A stretch of 55,034 nt of DNA, taken from the NCBI RefSeq assembly GCF_003034985.1, contig NZ_PZKG01000015.1:1-55034 (forward strand), read 5' to 3'. This stretch comes from Cereibacter changlensis JA139 (GTDB taxonomy: Bacteria > Pseudomonadota > Alphaproteobacteria > Rhodobacterales > Rhodobacteraceae). Made by a program: the position numbers and the translations under genes. The notes under the pieces were generated by a model, which was not told the origin of the DNA, ran no database searches, and was given only the letters and a program-made list of their open reading frames with translations. Shown here in pieces: positions 28,194 to 36,743 of this stretch. Positions within the stretch are counted from its first letter, which is position 1. Each line of letters starts with the position of its first letter.

Positions 28194-29761
28194 TCGGCGC
28201 TCCGGATTTCCTGCGGCAGGGTATCTTCGGACAGACCGGCCGTGATGGCGAGCCCGTCCTTCAGGCCCCAGTGGATCACCTGCCAGTAGAGCGGCACGAT
28301 GGGCGTGTCCTCGAAGACGAGGCGCGTGGCGTCCTGCAGCATTTCGATGCGCTTCGCCTCGTCGAACTCCTGCAGCGCGGTGTCGATCGCGCTGTCGAAT
28401 TCGGCGTTGGAATAGCGCACGCGGTTGAAGGCGCCGACGCCGGCTTCCTTGTCGTAGCTGTGCAGCAGGGCCTGCAGGCTCGGGCCCGAAGTCGGGGTGG
28501 AGGAGCCGAGCGAGAAGACGAAGGCGCCGTACTCGCCCGCCGTCGCCGCCTTGGAATAGACGTTGTAGGGGAAGACCTGCACGCCGCTGACCTTGAGCCC
28601 GCCGCGCGTCAGCATCTGCCCCAGCGCCTGCGCCAGATCGGCGTCGCCCGGGAAACGGTCGTTCGAGGAGGAGATCGTCAGGCTGAAGCCCTCGGGATAG
28701 CCCGCCTCGGTCAACAGCGCCTTGGCCTGCTCCAGATCCGGCTGATCCGGGATCACGTCATCGGCATGGCCGCCCAGAACCTCCGGCACCAGTTGCCCGG
28801 CGGGAACGCCCGAACCGCCGAGGATCCGGTCGACGATCAGCTGGCGGTCGATCATCAGCGAGACAGCCTTGCGCACGCGCGGGTCCTTGAAGGGATTGTC
28901 GGCGAGGGGCTGGCCGTCCGCCCCGGCGACGCCCGGCGCGGTGTCGGCGCGCATCGAGAGGCCAAGGTAGATGATCCGGCCCGACTGCGTCGAGAAGACC
29001 GAAAAGCCGTCGCTGTTCTCGACGGTGGCCACATCGGTCGGCGGCACGGCGTCGATCACGTCGACCGCGCCCGACAGCAGCGCCGCGACCCGCGCCGCGT
29101 CGTTGGAGATGAAACGGACCTCGACGTCCTTGAACTCGGGCGCCGTGCCGTAGAAGCCGTCATGGGCCTGCAGCTCCAGCGTCTCGCCCGGGGTCCAGGA
29201 AACGAACTTGTAGGGGCCGGTGCCGACGGCGACCTCGGGCGTCATGAAGTCCTCGCTCGAGCGGCCCTCGGTGGCGGCCTTCGAGACGATGAACACCCGG
29301 CCGATGTCTTCCATCAGCGTCGGCGCCGGGGCGTTGGTGGTGATGCGGATCGTCAGGTCGTCGACCTTCTCCATCCCCGCCACGGCCGAGACCTGATCGG
29401 TATAGGGTGCGGGCGAGTTCGGCACCTCGTCGGCGCGCTCCAGCGAGAAGATCACGTCGTCAGCGGTGAAGGCCGAGCCGTCGTGAAAGGTGACGCCGGA
29501 GCGCAGCTTGATCTCCCAGGTGGTCGGGTCGATGTTCTGCCAGCTTTCGGCCAGACCGGGGCTGACCTGCAGGTTGGCGTCGAACTCGACCAGCCGCCCG
29601 AAGATCATCGTCGAGGTCATCTGGTTGTTGCCGGTGCGCGAGAACTGCGGGTCGATCGAGGATTGCTCGCTCGACCGGCCGATGGTCAGATCCTGCGCCA
29701 GGGCGGGCATGGCCACGCCGCAGAGCAGGGCCGCGAGCGCGGCGGATTTGAAGCTTGTCAT
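28190..29761 (-). CDS. Peptide/nickel-type ABC transporter substrate-binding protein
   Basis: A 523-residue family-5 solute-binding protein with a signal peptide cleaved near residue 22 (GVAMPALA-QD). It shows LAESWQNIDPTTWEIKLRSGVTFHDGSAFTADDVIFSLER and GTGPYKFVSWTPGETLEL, the standard DppA/OppA blocks, and NPFKDPRVRKAVSLMIDRQ. It binds the ligand in the periplasm and delivers it to the permease encoded upstream. Odd feature: in most Dpp/Opp operons the binding-protein gene comes first, whereas here it is fifth, between dppF and the hydrolase, with 4-nt overlaps on both sides. Confidence 0.93.
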   Translation of the reverse strand: MTSFKSAALAALLCGVAMPALAQDLTIGRSSEQSSIDPQFSRTGNNQMTSTMIFGRLVEFDANLQVSPGLAESWQNIDPTTWEIKLRSGVTFHDGSAFTADDVIFSLERADEVPNSPAPYTDQVSAVAGMEKVDDLTIRITTNAPAPTLMEDIGRVFIVSKAATEGRSSEDFMTPEVAVGTGPYKFVSWTPGETLELQAHDGFYGTAPEFKDVEVRFISNDAARVAALLSGAVDVIDAVPPTDVATVENSDGFSVFSTQSGRIIYLGLSMRADTAPGVAGADGQPLADNPFKDPRVRKAVSLMIDRQLIVDRILGGSGVPAGQLVPEVLGGHADDVIPDQPDLEQAKALLTEAGYPEGFSLTISSSNDRFPGDADLAQALGQMLTRGGLKVSGVQVFPYNVYSKAATAGEYGAFVFSLGSSTPTSGPSLQALLHSYDKEAGVGAFNRVRYSNAEFDSAIDTALQEFDEAKRIEMLQDATRLVFEDTPIVPLYWQVIHWGLKDGLAITAGLSEDTLPQEIRSAE

Positions 29762-30828
29762 GGATGATCTCCCTGATGGTTTCTTGTGTCGCTTGCGATG
29801 TCCGAGGGCAGCCGCCCCATGCCGCCGTTCAAGTGGCAGGCCGCGCGATGCCCTGCCGCCACGTCGATCAGCGGCGGGCGGGTGGTCTTGCAGATCTCCA
29901 TCGCGAAGGGGCAGCGCGGATGGAAATGGCAGCCCGAGGGCGGATTGACCGGCGAGGGGATCTCGCCCTTCACCGGCGCGAAGGCCCGCGCCCGGCGGTC
30001 GAGCCGCGGGATCTCCTGCAGCAGCGCCTCGGTATAGGGGTGGCGCGGCGCGTCGAAGATGGCGTCGGTCGCCGCCTCTTCCACGACGCGGCCCAGATAC
30101 ATGATCACCACCCGGTCCGAGATGTGCCGCACCACCGACAGATCGTGGCTGATGAACAGCAGCGTGAGCCCCAGCTCCTGCCGCAGCTCCATGAAGAGGT
30201 TGATGACCTGCGCCTGGATCGAGACGTCGAGCGCGGCGATGCTCTCGTCGCAGATCAGGAAATCGGGGTTCACCGCCAGAGCGCGGGCGATGCCGATGCG
30301 CTGACGCTGGCCGCCGGAGAACTGGTGCGGATAGCGGTCGGCCATCGCCGGATCGAGCCCGACGCGGCCCAGAAGCTCCTCGACCAGCCGCCGGGCCTCG
30401 GCGCGCGAGGCGAGCCCGTGGACCCGCGGCGCCTCGGCGATGATCTCGCGCACCCGCTTGCGCGGGTTGAGCGAGGACATCGGGTCCTGGAAGATGATCT
30501 GCGTCGCCAGACGCATGTCGCGCGCGGCCTTGCCCTTCAGCCCGGCGATGTCCTGGCCGTGGTGCTCGACCCGGCCCCCGGTCGGCGGCAGCATCCCCGC
30601 GATCACCCGGCCCAGCGTGGACTTGCCGCAGCCGGATTCGCCGACGAGGCCGACCACCTCGCCCTTGCGCACCTCGAGATCGACGGCATCGAGTGCCCGG
30701 ACCGCGGGCGGCGGCTTGGCGATGCCGAGGCGGATCGCCAGACGGTCGACGGCATCGGTGCCGCGCTGGAAACGCTTGGTGACGCCCACGGCGCGCGCAA
30801 CCGGGGCTGCTGGGGTCGCATCGGTCAT
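29758..30828 (-). CDS. dppF: Peptide-type ABC transporter ATP-binding protein (DppF/OppF)
   Basis: A 356-residue ATPase. Walker A GESGCGKST, Q-loop FQDPMSSLNPRKRV, signature FSGGQRQRIGIARAL, Walker B LICDESIAALDV and His in LFISHDLSVV are all present. The C-terminal oligopeptide-type domain has HFHPRCPFAMEICKTTRPPL, a cysteine cluster seen in Dpp/Opp ATPases that may bind Fe-S. The N-terminus is typical of the F subunit (RAVGVTKRFQRG). The start overlaps the dppD stop and its stop overlaps the binding-protein start, each by 4 nt. Confidence 0.92.
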   Translation of the reverse strand: MTDATPAAPVARAVGVTKRFQRGTDAVDRLAIRLGIAKPPPAVRALDAVDLEVRKGEVVGLVGESGCGKSTLGRVIAGMLPPTGGRVEHHGQDIAGLKGKAARDMRLATQIIFQDPMSSLNPRKRVREIIAEAPRVHGLASRAEARRLVEELLGRVGLDPAMADRYPHQFSGGQRQRIGIARALAVNPDFLICDESIAALDVSIQAQVINLFMELRQELGLTLLFISHDLSVVRHISDRVVIMYLGRVVEEAATDAIFDAPRHPYTEALLQEIPRLDRRARAFAPVKGEIPSPVNPPSGCHFHPRCPFAMEICKTTRPPLIDVAAGHRAACHLNGGMGRLPSDIASDTRNHQGDHP

Positions 30829-31808
30829 GCGCGCACCTCCGTGGGGGTCTGCAGCGGGTGGAAGCAGCGCCAGCCATGCTGACCGGTGAGCGTCTCGGGC
30901 GGTTCTGTCTGGCAGATCTCGGTCGCGCGGGCGCAGCGCGGCCGGAACGGGCAGCCGCTGGGCCGCCCGAGCGCCGGGGGCGCGGAGCCCGGGATCTGCC
31001 GCAACGGCTTGCCGCGCTCGTTTGCCATCGGCGTCGAGCCGATCAGCCCGGCGGTATAGGGATGCTGCGGCGCGTCGAGCACCTCGTCGATGGTGCCGCG
31101 CTCGACGATCCGGCCCGCATACATCACCGCCACCCGCTGCGCGAGCGCGGCGACCACCCCTAGGTCATGGCTGATCCAGATCAGCCCCAGCCCCATCTCG
31201 GCGGCCAGCTTCTGCACCTGCGCGAGGATCTGGCTCTGGATCGTCACATCGAGCGCGGTCGTCGGTTCGTCGGCGATGATGAGGTCGGGCTCGTGCAGCA
31301 GGGCGATGGCGATGGCCACGCGCTGCCGCATCCCGCCGGAGAACTCGTGCGGGTAGGCGTCGATCCGCTCCGCCGGATGCGGGATGCCGACCTTGCCCAG
31401 CGCCTCGACCGACCTGGCGCGGGCCTCGGCGCGGCTGACCTTGCGATGCGCCTGCACCGTCTCGATCATCTGGGTGCCGATCCGCAGCACCGGGTTCAGC
31501 GTCATCATCGGGTCCTGGAAGATCATCGCGATCCGGTCGCCCCTGAGCGAGCGCAGCCGGGCCGGAGAGGCGGTGCGGAGATCCTCGCCCTTGAAGTCGA
31601 TGCGGCCCTCGACCACCCGGCCCGGCTTGTCCACCAGCCCGATCAGCGAGAAGCCGGTGACCGACTTGCCCGACCCGCTCTCGCCCACCAGCCCGAGGAT
31701 CTCGCCCCGGCCGACATCGAGATCGACGCCATCGACCGATTTCACGATGCCCTTGGGCGTGTCGAACCAGGTTTTCAGGCCCTCGACCCGGAGAAGTGGC
31801 GCGCTCAT
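30825..31808 (-). CDS. dppD: Peptide-type ABC transporter ATP-binding protein (DppD/OppD)
   Basis: A 327-residue ATPase starting LLRVEGLKTWFDTPKGIVKSVDGVDLDV, typical of the D subunit. Walker A GESGSGKSV, FQDPMMTLNPVLRI, signature FSGGMRQRVAIAIAL, Walker B LIIADEPTTALDV and WISHDLGVV are complete. The C-terminal domain carries CPFRPRCARATEICQTEPP. Pairs with DppF to power the permease. Four-base ATGA overlaps join it to the genes on both sides. Confidence 0.92.
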   Translation of the reverse strand: MSAPLLRVEGLKTWFDTPKGIVKSVDGVDLDVGRGEILGLVGESGSGKSVTGFSLIGLVDKPGRVVEGRIDFKGEDLRTASPARLRSLRGDRIAMIFQDPMMTLNPVLRIGTQMIETVQAHRKVSRAEARARSVEALGKVGIPHPAERIDAYPHEFSGGMRQRVAIAIALLHEPDLIIADEPTTALDVTIQSQILAQVQKLAAEMGLGLIWISHDLGVVAALAQRVAVMYAGRIVERGTIDEVLDAPQHPYTAGLIGSTPMANERGKPLRQIPGSAPPALGRPSGCPFRPRCARATEICQTEPPETLTGQHGWRCFHPLQTPTEVRA

Positions 31809-32698
31809 GTCTCGATCCTCGGGTTCAGCACCACCCGCAGCCGGTCACCGACAATATTGACCGAGAAGACGATGACGAGCAGCAGGAGCCCCGGGTAGAC
31901 GCTCATCCAGTAGAGCCCGGCCAAGAGCACCTGATAGCCGTTGGCGATCAAGAGCCCGAGCGAGGGTTCGGTGATCGGCAGACCGATCCCGAGGAAGGAG
32001 AGCGTCGCCTCCGCGGCGATGGCATTGGCCACCTGGATCGTGCCGATCACGATCAGCGGCGGCAGGCAGTTCGGCAGGATATGCGCGGCGAGGATGCGGG
32101 CGGGCGACAGGCCGAGGCAACGGGCGGCCTCCACATAGTCCTTGCCGGTCTCGACCAGCGCGGCGGCGCGGACGGCGCGGGCGAAATAGGCCCATTGCAC
32201 GAAGATCAGCGCGAGGATCACCTTCCACGTCCCCTGCCCGAAGACCACGAGGATCATCAGGGCGACGAGGATGGTGGGAAAGCCCAGCATCAGATCGACC
32301 ACCCGCCTGATGAAGGCATCGACCCTGCCCCCGGCATAGGCGGCGATCAGTCCCAGCGTGGTCCCGACGAGCAGCGCCAGCAGGCCAGAGGTCAGGCCGA
32401 CGGCGAGGCTGGTCCTCAGCCCGTAGAGCATGGCCGAGAACATGTCGCGCCCCTGCGTGTCGGTGCCGAGCCAGAAGGTCATCCCCGACATTCCTTCGCT
32501 GCCCGGCGGCAGGCGGCCGTCGAAGAAGTCGATCTGCGCGAGGTCGTAGGGATTCTGCGGCGCGATCAGCGGGGCGAGGATGGCCGCGATGACCAGCGCG
32601 AGGCAGATGAAGGCCGCGACCGAGGCCTTGGGGCTGGCGAGGAGACCGCGCAGGATGCGCGCCGGCATGCTTTCGCCGGACAGGAAGGCGCCGGTCAT
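31805..32698 (-). CDS. dppC: Peptide-type ABC transporter permease (DppC/OppC)
   Basis: A 297-residue inner-membrane protein with an N-terminal helix (SVAAFICLALVIAAILAPLI), the OppC periplasmic motif FWLGTDTQGRDMFSAMLYGLRTSL and the EAA loop EAARCLGLSPARILAAHILPNCLPPLIV. About six transmembrane segments. The ATG at 32698 was chosen because it overlaps the dppB stop by 4 nt; an upstream extension of the open frame is the shadow of dppB. Confidence 0.92.
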   Translation of the reverse strand: MTGAFLSGESMPARILRGLLASPKASVAAFICLALVIAAILAPLIAPQNPYDLAQIDFFDGRLPPGSEGMSGMTFWLGTDTQGRDMFSAMLYGLRTSLAVGLTSGLLALLVGTTLGLIAAYAGGRVDAFIRRVVDLMLGFPTILVALMILVVFGQGTWKVILALIFVQWAYFARAVRAAALVETGKDYVEAARCLGLSPARILAAHILPNCLPPLIVIGTIQVANAIAAEATLSFLGIGLPITEPSLGLLIANGYQVLLAGLYWMSVYPGLLLLVIVFSVNIVGDRLRVVLNPRIET

Positions 32699-33663
32699 GC
32701 CCGCCCCCTGATGCGCGGGTCGAGCAGCGAGTAGAGCAGGTCGACGAGAAAGTTGATCGCGATGAACATCGCCACGATGACGAGGATGTAGGCCACTACC
32801 ACCGGACGATCGAGCGCGTTGATCGAGTCGATGATCAGCTTGCCCACCCCCGGCCAGGCAAAGATCGTCTCGGTCACCACGGCGAAGGCGATGAGCGAGC
32901 CGAACTCCACCCCGATGACCGTGACGATCGGGATGAGGATGGTCTTGAACACATGCACGAAGAGGATCCGCCCTTCGGAAAGGCCGCGCGCCCGGGCGAA
33001 CTTGACGAAATCGAGCGGCATCGTCTCCTGCACCCCGGTCCGGGTCATGCGGATCACGAGGGCGATCTGCGCCAGCGCCAGATTGGTTGCGGGCAGGATG
33101 AGATGGGTGAACCCGTCCCATGTGGCGAAGCTGGTGCGGATGCCGAGGATGGTGCCGGTCTCGCCCCGCCCGGTGGAGGGCAGCCAGCCAAGCCAGACCG
33201 AGAAGATCATCACCAGCATCATCCCCTGCCAGAAGTTCGGCAGCGAGAAGCCGAGGATCGAGCCGGTCATCACGCTCTCGTCAACCAGCGTCTGCGGCTT
33301 GGTCCCGGCCCAGAGCCCGAGCGGCAGGCCGATCACCAGCGACAGCACCAGCGCCGTGGTGGTCAGCTCCAGCGTGGCCGGAAGCCGCTCGAAGATCACC
33401 GAGAGCGCCGGGCGGTTGAAGACGAAGGAGTTGCCGAAGTCGCCGGTCAGGGCCGAGCCGAGGAAGGTCAGATACTGCATCGGCAGCGGCGCATCGAGGT
33501 TCAGCGAGGCCGCGACCTGCGCGCGCTCCGCCGCCGTCGCATCGCCCGGCAGCAGGATTTCCAGCGGGTCGCCGATGGCGAAGACGCCGAGGAAGACGAT
33601 CACCGAGGTCGCGAGCAGCACGATCACCGCCTGGATCAGGCGCCGGAAGATGAAGACGGTCAT
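32695..33663 (-). CDS. dppB: Peptide-type ABC transporter permease (DppB/OppB)
   Basis: A 322-residue permease beginning MTVFIFRRLIQAVIVLLATSVIVFLGVFAIGDP, the canonical DppB start, with the EAA loop FARARGLSEGRILFVHVFKTILIPIVTVIG and VVTETIFAWPGVGKLIIDSINALDRPVV near the end. It is the first gene of the six-gene importer/hydrolase operon and is divergent from a LysR gene 147 bases away. Confidence 0.92.
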   Translation of the reverse strand: MTVFIFRRLIQAVIVLLATSVIVFLGVFAIGDPLEILLPGDATAAERAQVAASLNLDAPLPMQYLTFLGSALTGDFGNSFVFNRPALSVIFERLPATLELTTTALVLSLVIGLPLGLWAGTKPQTLVDESVMTGSILGFSLPNFWQGMMLVMIFSVWLGWLPSTGRGETGTILGIRTSFATWDGFTHLILPATNLALAQIALVIRMTRTGVQETMPLDFVKFARARGLSEGRILFVHVFKTILIPIVTVIGVEFGSLIAFAVVTETIFAWPGVGKLIIDSINALDRPVVVAYILVIVAMFIAINFLVDLLYSLLDPRIRGRA

Positions 33664-33736
33664 GCCGCGGATCTTTTTCGACGGGACAGGGCGGAAACCG
33701 GAGCTGGTGTCATATCGTCGCTACCTTCCATTTCAC

Positions 33737-33769
33737 TTGACCTTGCGGAATGATTCGAAGCTATGCAAG
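33737..33769 (+). promoter_or_regulatory. Candidate lysR promoter and overlapping inverted repeat
   Basis: TTGACC (33737-33742) and CTATGC (33761-33766), spacer 18, form a weak promoter reading toward the lysR gene. CTTGC (33742-33746) and GCAAG (33765-33769) are inverted and overlap both elements, a layout suited to autoregulation and control of the divergent dppB operon. TTCGAA lies between them. Confidence 0.35.
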
Positions 33770-33810
33770 ATCATGCGTAAACTTGGTAAGTCCATGAGGA
33801 AACGGCATAG

Positions 33811-34713
33811 ATGCAGCTGAGCCTGCTGGAGACCTTCCGCGCTGTCGTCGAGAAGGGCACGACACAGGCCGCGGCCGAGGCGCTGGGCCTGTCGCAATCC
33901 GGGGTCAGCCGCCGGATCGCCCAGCTGGAAGAGGAGTTGGGCATCCCGCTCTTCGTCCGCGACCGCGGGCGGCTGATCCCGACGCGCGAGAACCGGCTGC
34001 TGCAGGGCCAGATCGTCGGGCTGGTGGAGCATGGCGCGCGGCTCACCCAGCGGGCGGGCGAGCTGAGGGCCGGGAACTACGCCACCGAGATGCTGCGCGT
34101 CGCCTTTCCGGCCAGCCTGACCATGTCGATCGTGCCGACGATACTCGCCGATTTCCTCGCCCGCAACGAGCGGGTGCAGGTCGAGCTGCACACCGGCGCC
34201 TATGACACGATCGAGCGGATGATCCTCGACGAGCGGGCCGAGATCGGCTTTCTGCGCATGCCGACGCAACGCACCGGGCTTGTGACCACGCCGGTGATCG
34301 AAGTGCCGACGGTCTGCGTCATGCCGCGCGGCCATCCGCTGGCAGAACGCGAGACGGTGTCGATCGGCGACCTTCATGCTGTGCCGCTGATCCTTTTGGG
34401 CCGGATGCGCCTGCCGCGGCGTGACATCGACGAGGCCTTCTGGGAGGTGGGCCTGCGCCCGCTGGTGCGGGTGGAGGCGCATTCCGTGCAATCCGCCTGC
34501 GCGCTCGCCGCCCGCGGCATCGGGGTGACGCTGGTGAACGAGCTGATGGCCCGCGACTTCGCCCATCTGCCGATCGAGATCCGGCCGCTGCGCGAGAGGC
34601 TCCTGCACCGCTTCGCCTTCGCCGTGACCGAAGGCGTGCCGGCGACCGAGATCGCCCGGCAGTTCATCGAGACCAGCATCAGCCGCTTCGGCAGCATGCT
34701 CTCCGAGCCCTGA
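33811..34713 (+). CDS. LysR family transcriptional regulator (divergent to the ABC operon)
   Basis: A 300-residue LysR-type protein. The winged helix is residues 1-60: MQLSLLETFRAVVEKGTTQAAAEALGLSQSGVSRRIAQLEEELGIPLFVRD, with the usual substrate-binding domain after it (LRVAFPASLTMSIVPTILADFLARNERVQVELHTG, then GVTLVNELMARDF). The divergent position makes it the likely regulator of the dpp-like operon, with the transported compound or its product as effector. The ATG has no strong ribosome-binding site. Confidence 0.9.
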   Translation: MQLSLLETFRAVVEKGTTQAAAEALGLSQSGVSRRIAQLEEELGIPLFVRDRGRLIPTRENRLLQGQIVGLVEHGARLTQRAGELRAGNYATEMLRVAFPASLTMSIVPTILADFLARNERVQVELHTGAYDTIERMILDERAEIGFLRMPTQRTGLVTTPVIEVPTVCVMPRGHPLAERETVSIGDLHAVPLILLGRMRLPRRDIDEAFWEVGLRPLVRVEAHSVQSACALAARGIGVTLVNELMARDFAHLPIEIRPLRERLLHRFAFAVTEGVPATEIARQFIETSISRFGSMLSEP

Positions 34714-34845
34714 AGCGGCGCGGAGCGTGCCTCAGCTGCCGGGGCAGGCAAGCCGGGTCCTGCGGCAAGAGCCATGGGCGGTGCTGGACCGGTTGGCGGC
34801 GCCTGGGGTGAGCGGCCTCGGTCTATCCTTCCCCGGTCAGAGGGA

Positions 34846-34868
34846 CACCCTGCCGGACCGGCAGGGTG
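34846..34868. terminator. Hairpin between convergent lysR and aldolase genes
   Basis: Perfect 9-bp stem CACCCTGCC / GGCAGGGTG with loop GGACC. No T-run on either strand, so a weak or Rho-assisted terminator. It is the only clear structure in the 217-base gap 34714-34930. Confidence 0.4.
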
Positions 34869-34930
34869 GAGCGCCGCGAGGCCCTCCGGCCGACCGGCCG
34901 CCTTAGCCTCTCGGCGCGAGGGCTCGGCAT

Positions 34931-35863
34931 CTACAGGCGGTCCGCCAGCCTCGCCTCGAGGCGCGCCATCAGCCGGTCGGTCTCGGCCGCGTCCATTGCC
35001 GACATCTTCGGCCCCGGTGCGCGGGTGGCGGCCGAGGTGATGGCGCCGCGCTTCATCAGCACGTACTTGCGCACCGCCAGCCCGAAGCCCGGCTGCTGTT
35101 CGTGGCGCAGGATCGGGATGTAGCGGTCGAAGAGATCCTCGGCCTCGTCCACCCGGCCTGCCTGATGCAGCGCCACCGTCTGCACGAGCGCCTCGGGATA
35201 GGCAAAGCCCGTCATGGCGCCGTCGGCGCCGCGCTGCAGCTCCTGCGGCAGGTAGAGCCCGCCATTGCCGCAGAGGATCGAGAGCCGCGCGACCTCCGGC
35301 GCCTCCTCCTGCTTGCGCAGCTGGGTGATCTTGGTCAGCCCCGGCCAGTCCTCGTGCTTGAGCATGACGATCTGCGCGCGCTCCTGCGACAGACGGCGGA
35401 TCAGCGCGGGCGAGACCGGCAGTCCCGTGGCCAGCGGGAAGTCCTGGAAGCAGACCGGCACGTCCGGTCCGAGCGCCTCGCAGACGGCGTGGAAATAGCC
35501 TTCGATCCGGTCCTCGCGCGCGGGCCCGGCCGAGGGGGCCACCATGACGCCCGCCGCGCCCTCGTCCATGGCATAGGAGGCGAGATTGGTGAGGTTGCCG
35601 AGGCCCGGGTCCGAGACGCCCACCACCACCGGCAGGTCGCCCGTGCGCGCGAGCACCGTGTCGATCACCGCGCGGCGCTCGTCGCCGGTCATCTTGTTGG
35701 CCTCGCCCATCATGCCGAGGATGGTGAGGCCGGTCACGCCGTGGCCGATGTAGAAATCGACGAGGCGGCGGAGGCTCTCGTGGTCGATGGCGCCCTGATC
35801 CGTGAAGGGGGTCGCGGCGATGATGTAGACGCCGCTTGTGTGGCGGTTGATCCGGTCGGCCAT
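34931..35863 (-). CDS. DapA-superfamily lyase/aldolase with altered active site
   Basis: A 310-residue class-I aldolase-fold protein of the dihydrodipicolinate synthase family. The Schiff-base Lys is K169 in IVMLKHEDWPG. Two other hallmarks differ: the GTTGE loop is GMMGE (50-54), losing both Thr, and the position of catalytic Tyr in xYNxP is Gln (CFQDFP, 138-143). It is therefore not a normal DapA; it may cleave or dehydrate another 2-oxo acid derivative. It is the last gene of the pxpA-transaminase-lyase operon, 11 bases after the transaminase, and its ribosome-binding site GAGGAG overlaps that gene's TGA stop. Confidence 0.8.
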   Translation of the reverse strand: MADRINRHTSGVYIIAATPFTDQGAIDHESLRRLVDFYIGHGVTGLTILGMMGEANKMTGDERRAVIDTVLARTGDLPVVVGVSDPGLGNLTNLASYAMDEGAAGVMVAPSAGPAREDRIEGYFHAVCEALGPDVPVCFQDFPLATGLPVSPALIRRLSQERAQIVMLKHEDWPGLTKITQLRKQEEAPEVARLSILCGNGGLYLPQELQRGADGAMTGFAYPEALVQTVALHQAGRVDEAEDLFDRYIPILRHEQQPGFGLAVRKYVLMKRGAITSAATRAPGPKMSAMDAAETDRLMARLEARLADRL

Positions 35864-35874
35864 GGTCTCTCTCC

Positions 35875-36732
35875 TCAGATTGCCGACGCGCGGCGGGTCT
35901 CGATGTAGAAGCGCCGCAGGTCGCGGGTCAGCGCGGCGGGCTTGCCGTCGCCCACGGTCGCGCCGTCGATGGCCACCACGGGAACCACGAAGTTGGTGGC
36001 CGAGGTGATGAAGGCCTCGCGGGCGGCCCGCGCCTCGTCGGGGGTGAAGGCGCGTTCCTCGACGCGCACGCCATGCGCCGCGGCCAGTTCCAGCACCGAG
36101 GCGCGGGTGACGCCGGGCAGGAGCGCGTGCGAGAGGTCGCGGGTGACGAGCACGCCCTCGGCGGTCACGATATGCGAGGTGGCGGCGCTGGCTTCGGTCA
36201 CGAAGCCGTCCTCGACCAGCCAGGCGTCGTCGGCGCCGCGGGCCCTGGCCTCCATCTTCGCCATGCAGGGATAGAGCAGTTGCACCGTCTTGATGTCGCG
36301 CCGTCCCCAGCGCAGGTCGGGCAGCAGCGCCACGCGGATGCCCGCCTCGGCCGCGGCGTTTTCCAGCACGTTCTTGGCCTGGGTGAACATCACGAGCGTC
36401 GGCAGCGTGCCGGCGGGCGGATAGACGAAGTCGCGCTCGGCCACGCCCCGGGTCAGCTGGAGATAGATCATCCCCTGATCGAGCGCGTTGCGGGCCACGA
36501 TCTCGCGATGCACCGCAAGCAGCTCGGCCTCGGTGAGCGGCAGGCTCAGGCCCAGCTCCTGCGCCGACCGCTGCAGCCGCGCGGCATGGCCCGCATAATC
36601 GACGAGCTTGCCGTCGAGCACGCAGGTCACCTCGTAGATGCCGTCCGCCATGAGGAAGCCGCGGTCGAAGACCGAGACCTTGGCCTCCGATTCAGGCAGC
36701 CAGGCCCCGTTGAGATAGAGAGTGCGGGTCAT
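35875..36732 (-). CDS. Class-IV PLP aminotransferase, D-amino-acid transaminase type
   Basis: A 285-residue fold-type-IV enzyme. N-terminal NGAWLPESEAKVSVFDRGFLMADGIYEV is typical of D-alanine/D-amino-acid transaminases rather than IlvE. The PLP Lys is K148 (GRRDIKTVQLLYPCMAK) and the cofactor glutamate is in EDGFVTEASAATSHIV. It converts D-amino acids to 2-oxo acids. Placed between pxpA and the DapA-like lyase, it could handle the amino acid freed by ring opening. Confidence 0.88.
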   Translation of the reverse strand: MTRTLYLNGAWLPESEAKVSVFDRGFLMADGIYEVTCVLDGKLVDYAGHAARLQRSAQELGLSLPLTEAELLAVHREIVARNALDQGMIYLQLTRGVAERDFVYPPAGTLPTLVMFTQAKNVLENAAAEAGIRVALLPDLRWGRRDIKTVQLLYPCMAKMEARARGADDAWLVEDGFVTEASAATSHIVTAEGVLVTRDLSHALLPGVTRASVLELAAAHGVRVEERAFTPDEARAAREAFITSATNFVVPVVAIDGATVGDGKPAALTRDLRRFYIETRRASAI

Positions 36733-36743
36733 GGTCGGATCCT

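Noticed and set aside
34931-35863. Calling the DapA-fold gene dapA (lysine biosynthesis)
   Set aside because: The Thr-Thr and Tyr residues needed by DapA are replaced, and the operon is catabolic.
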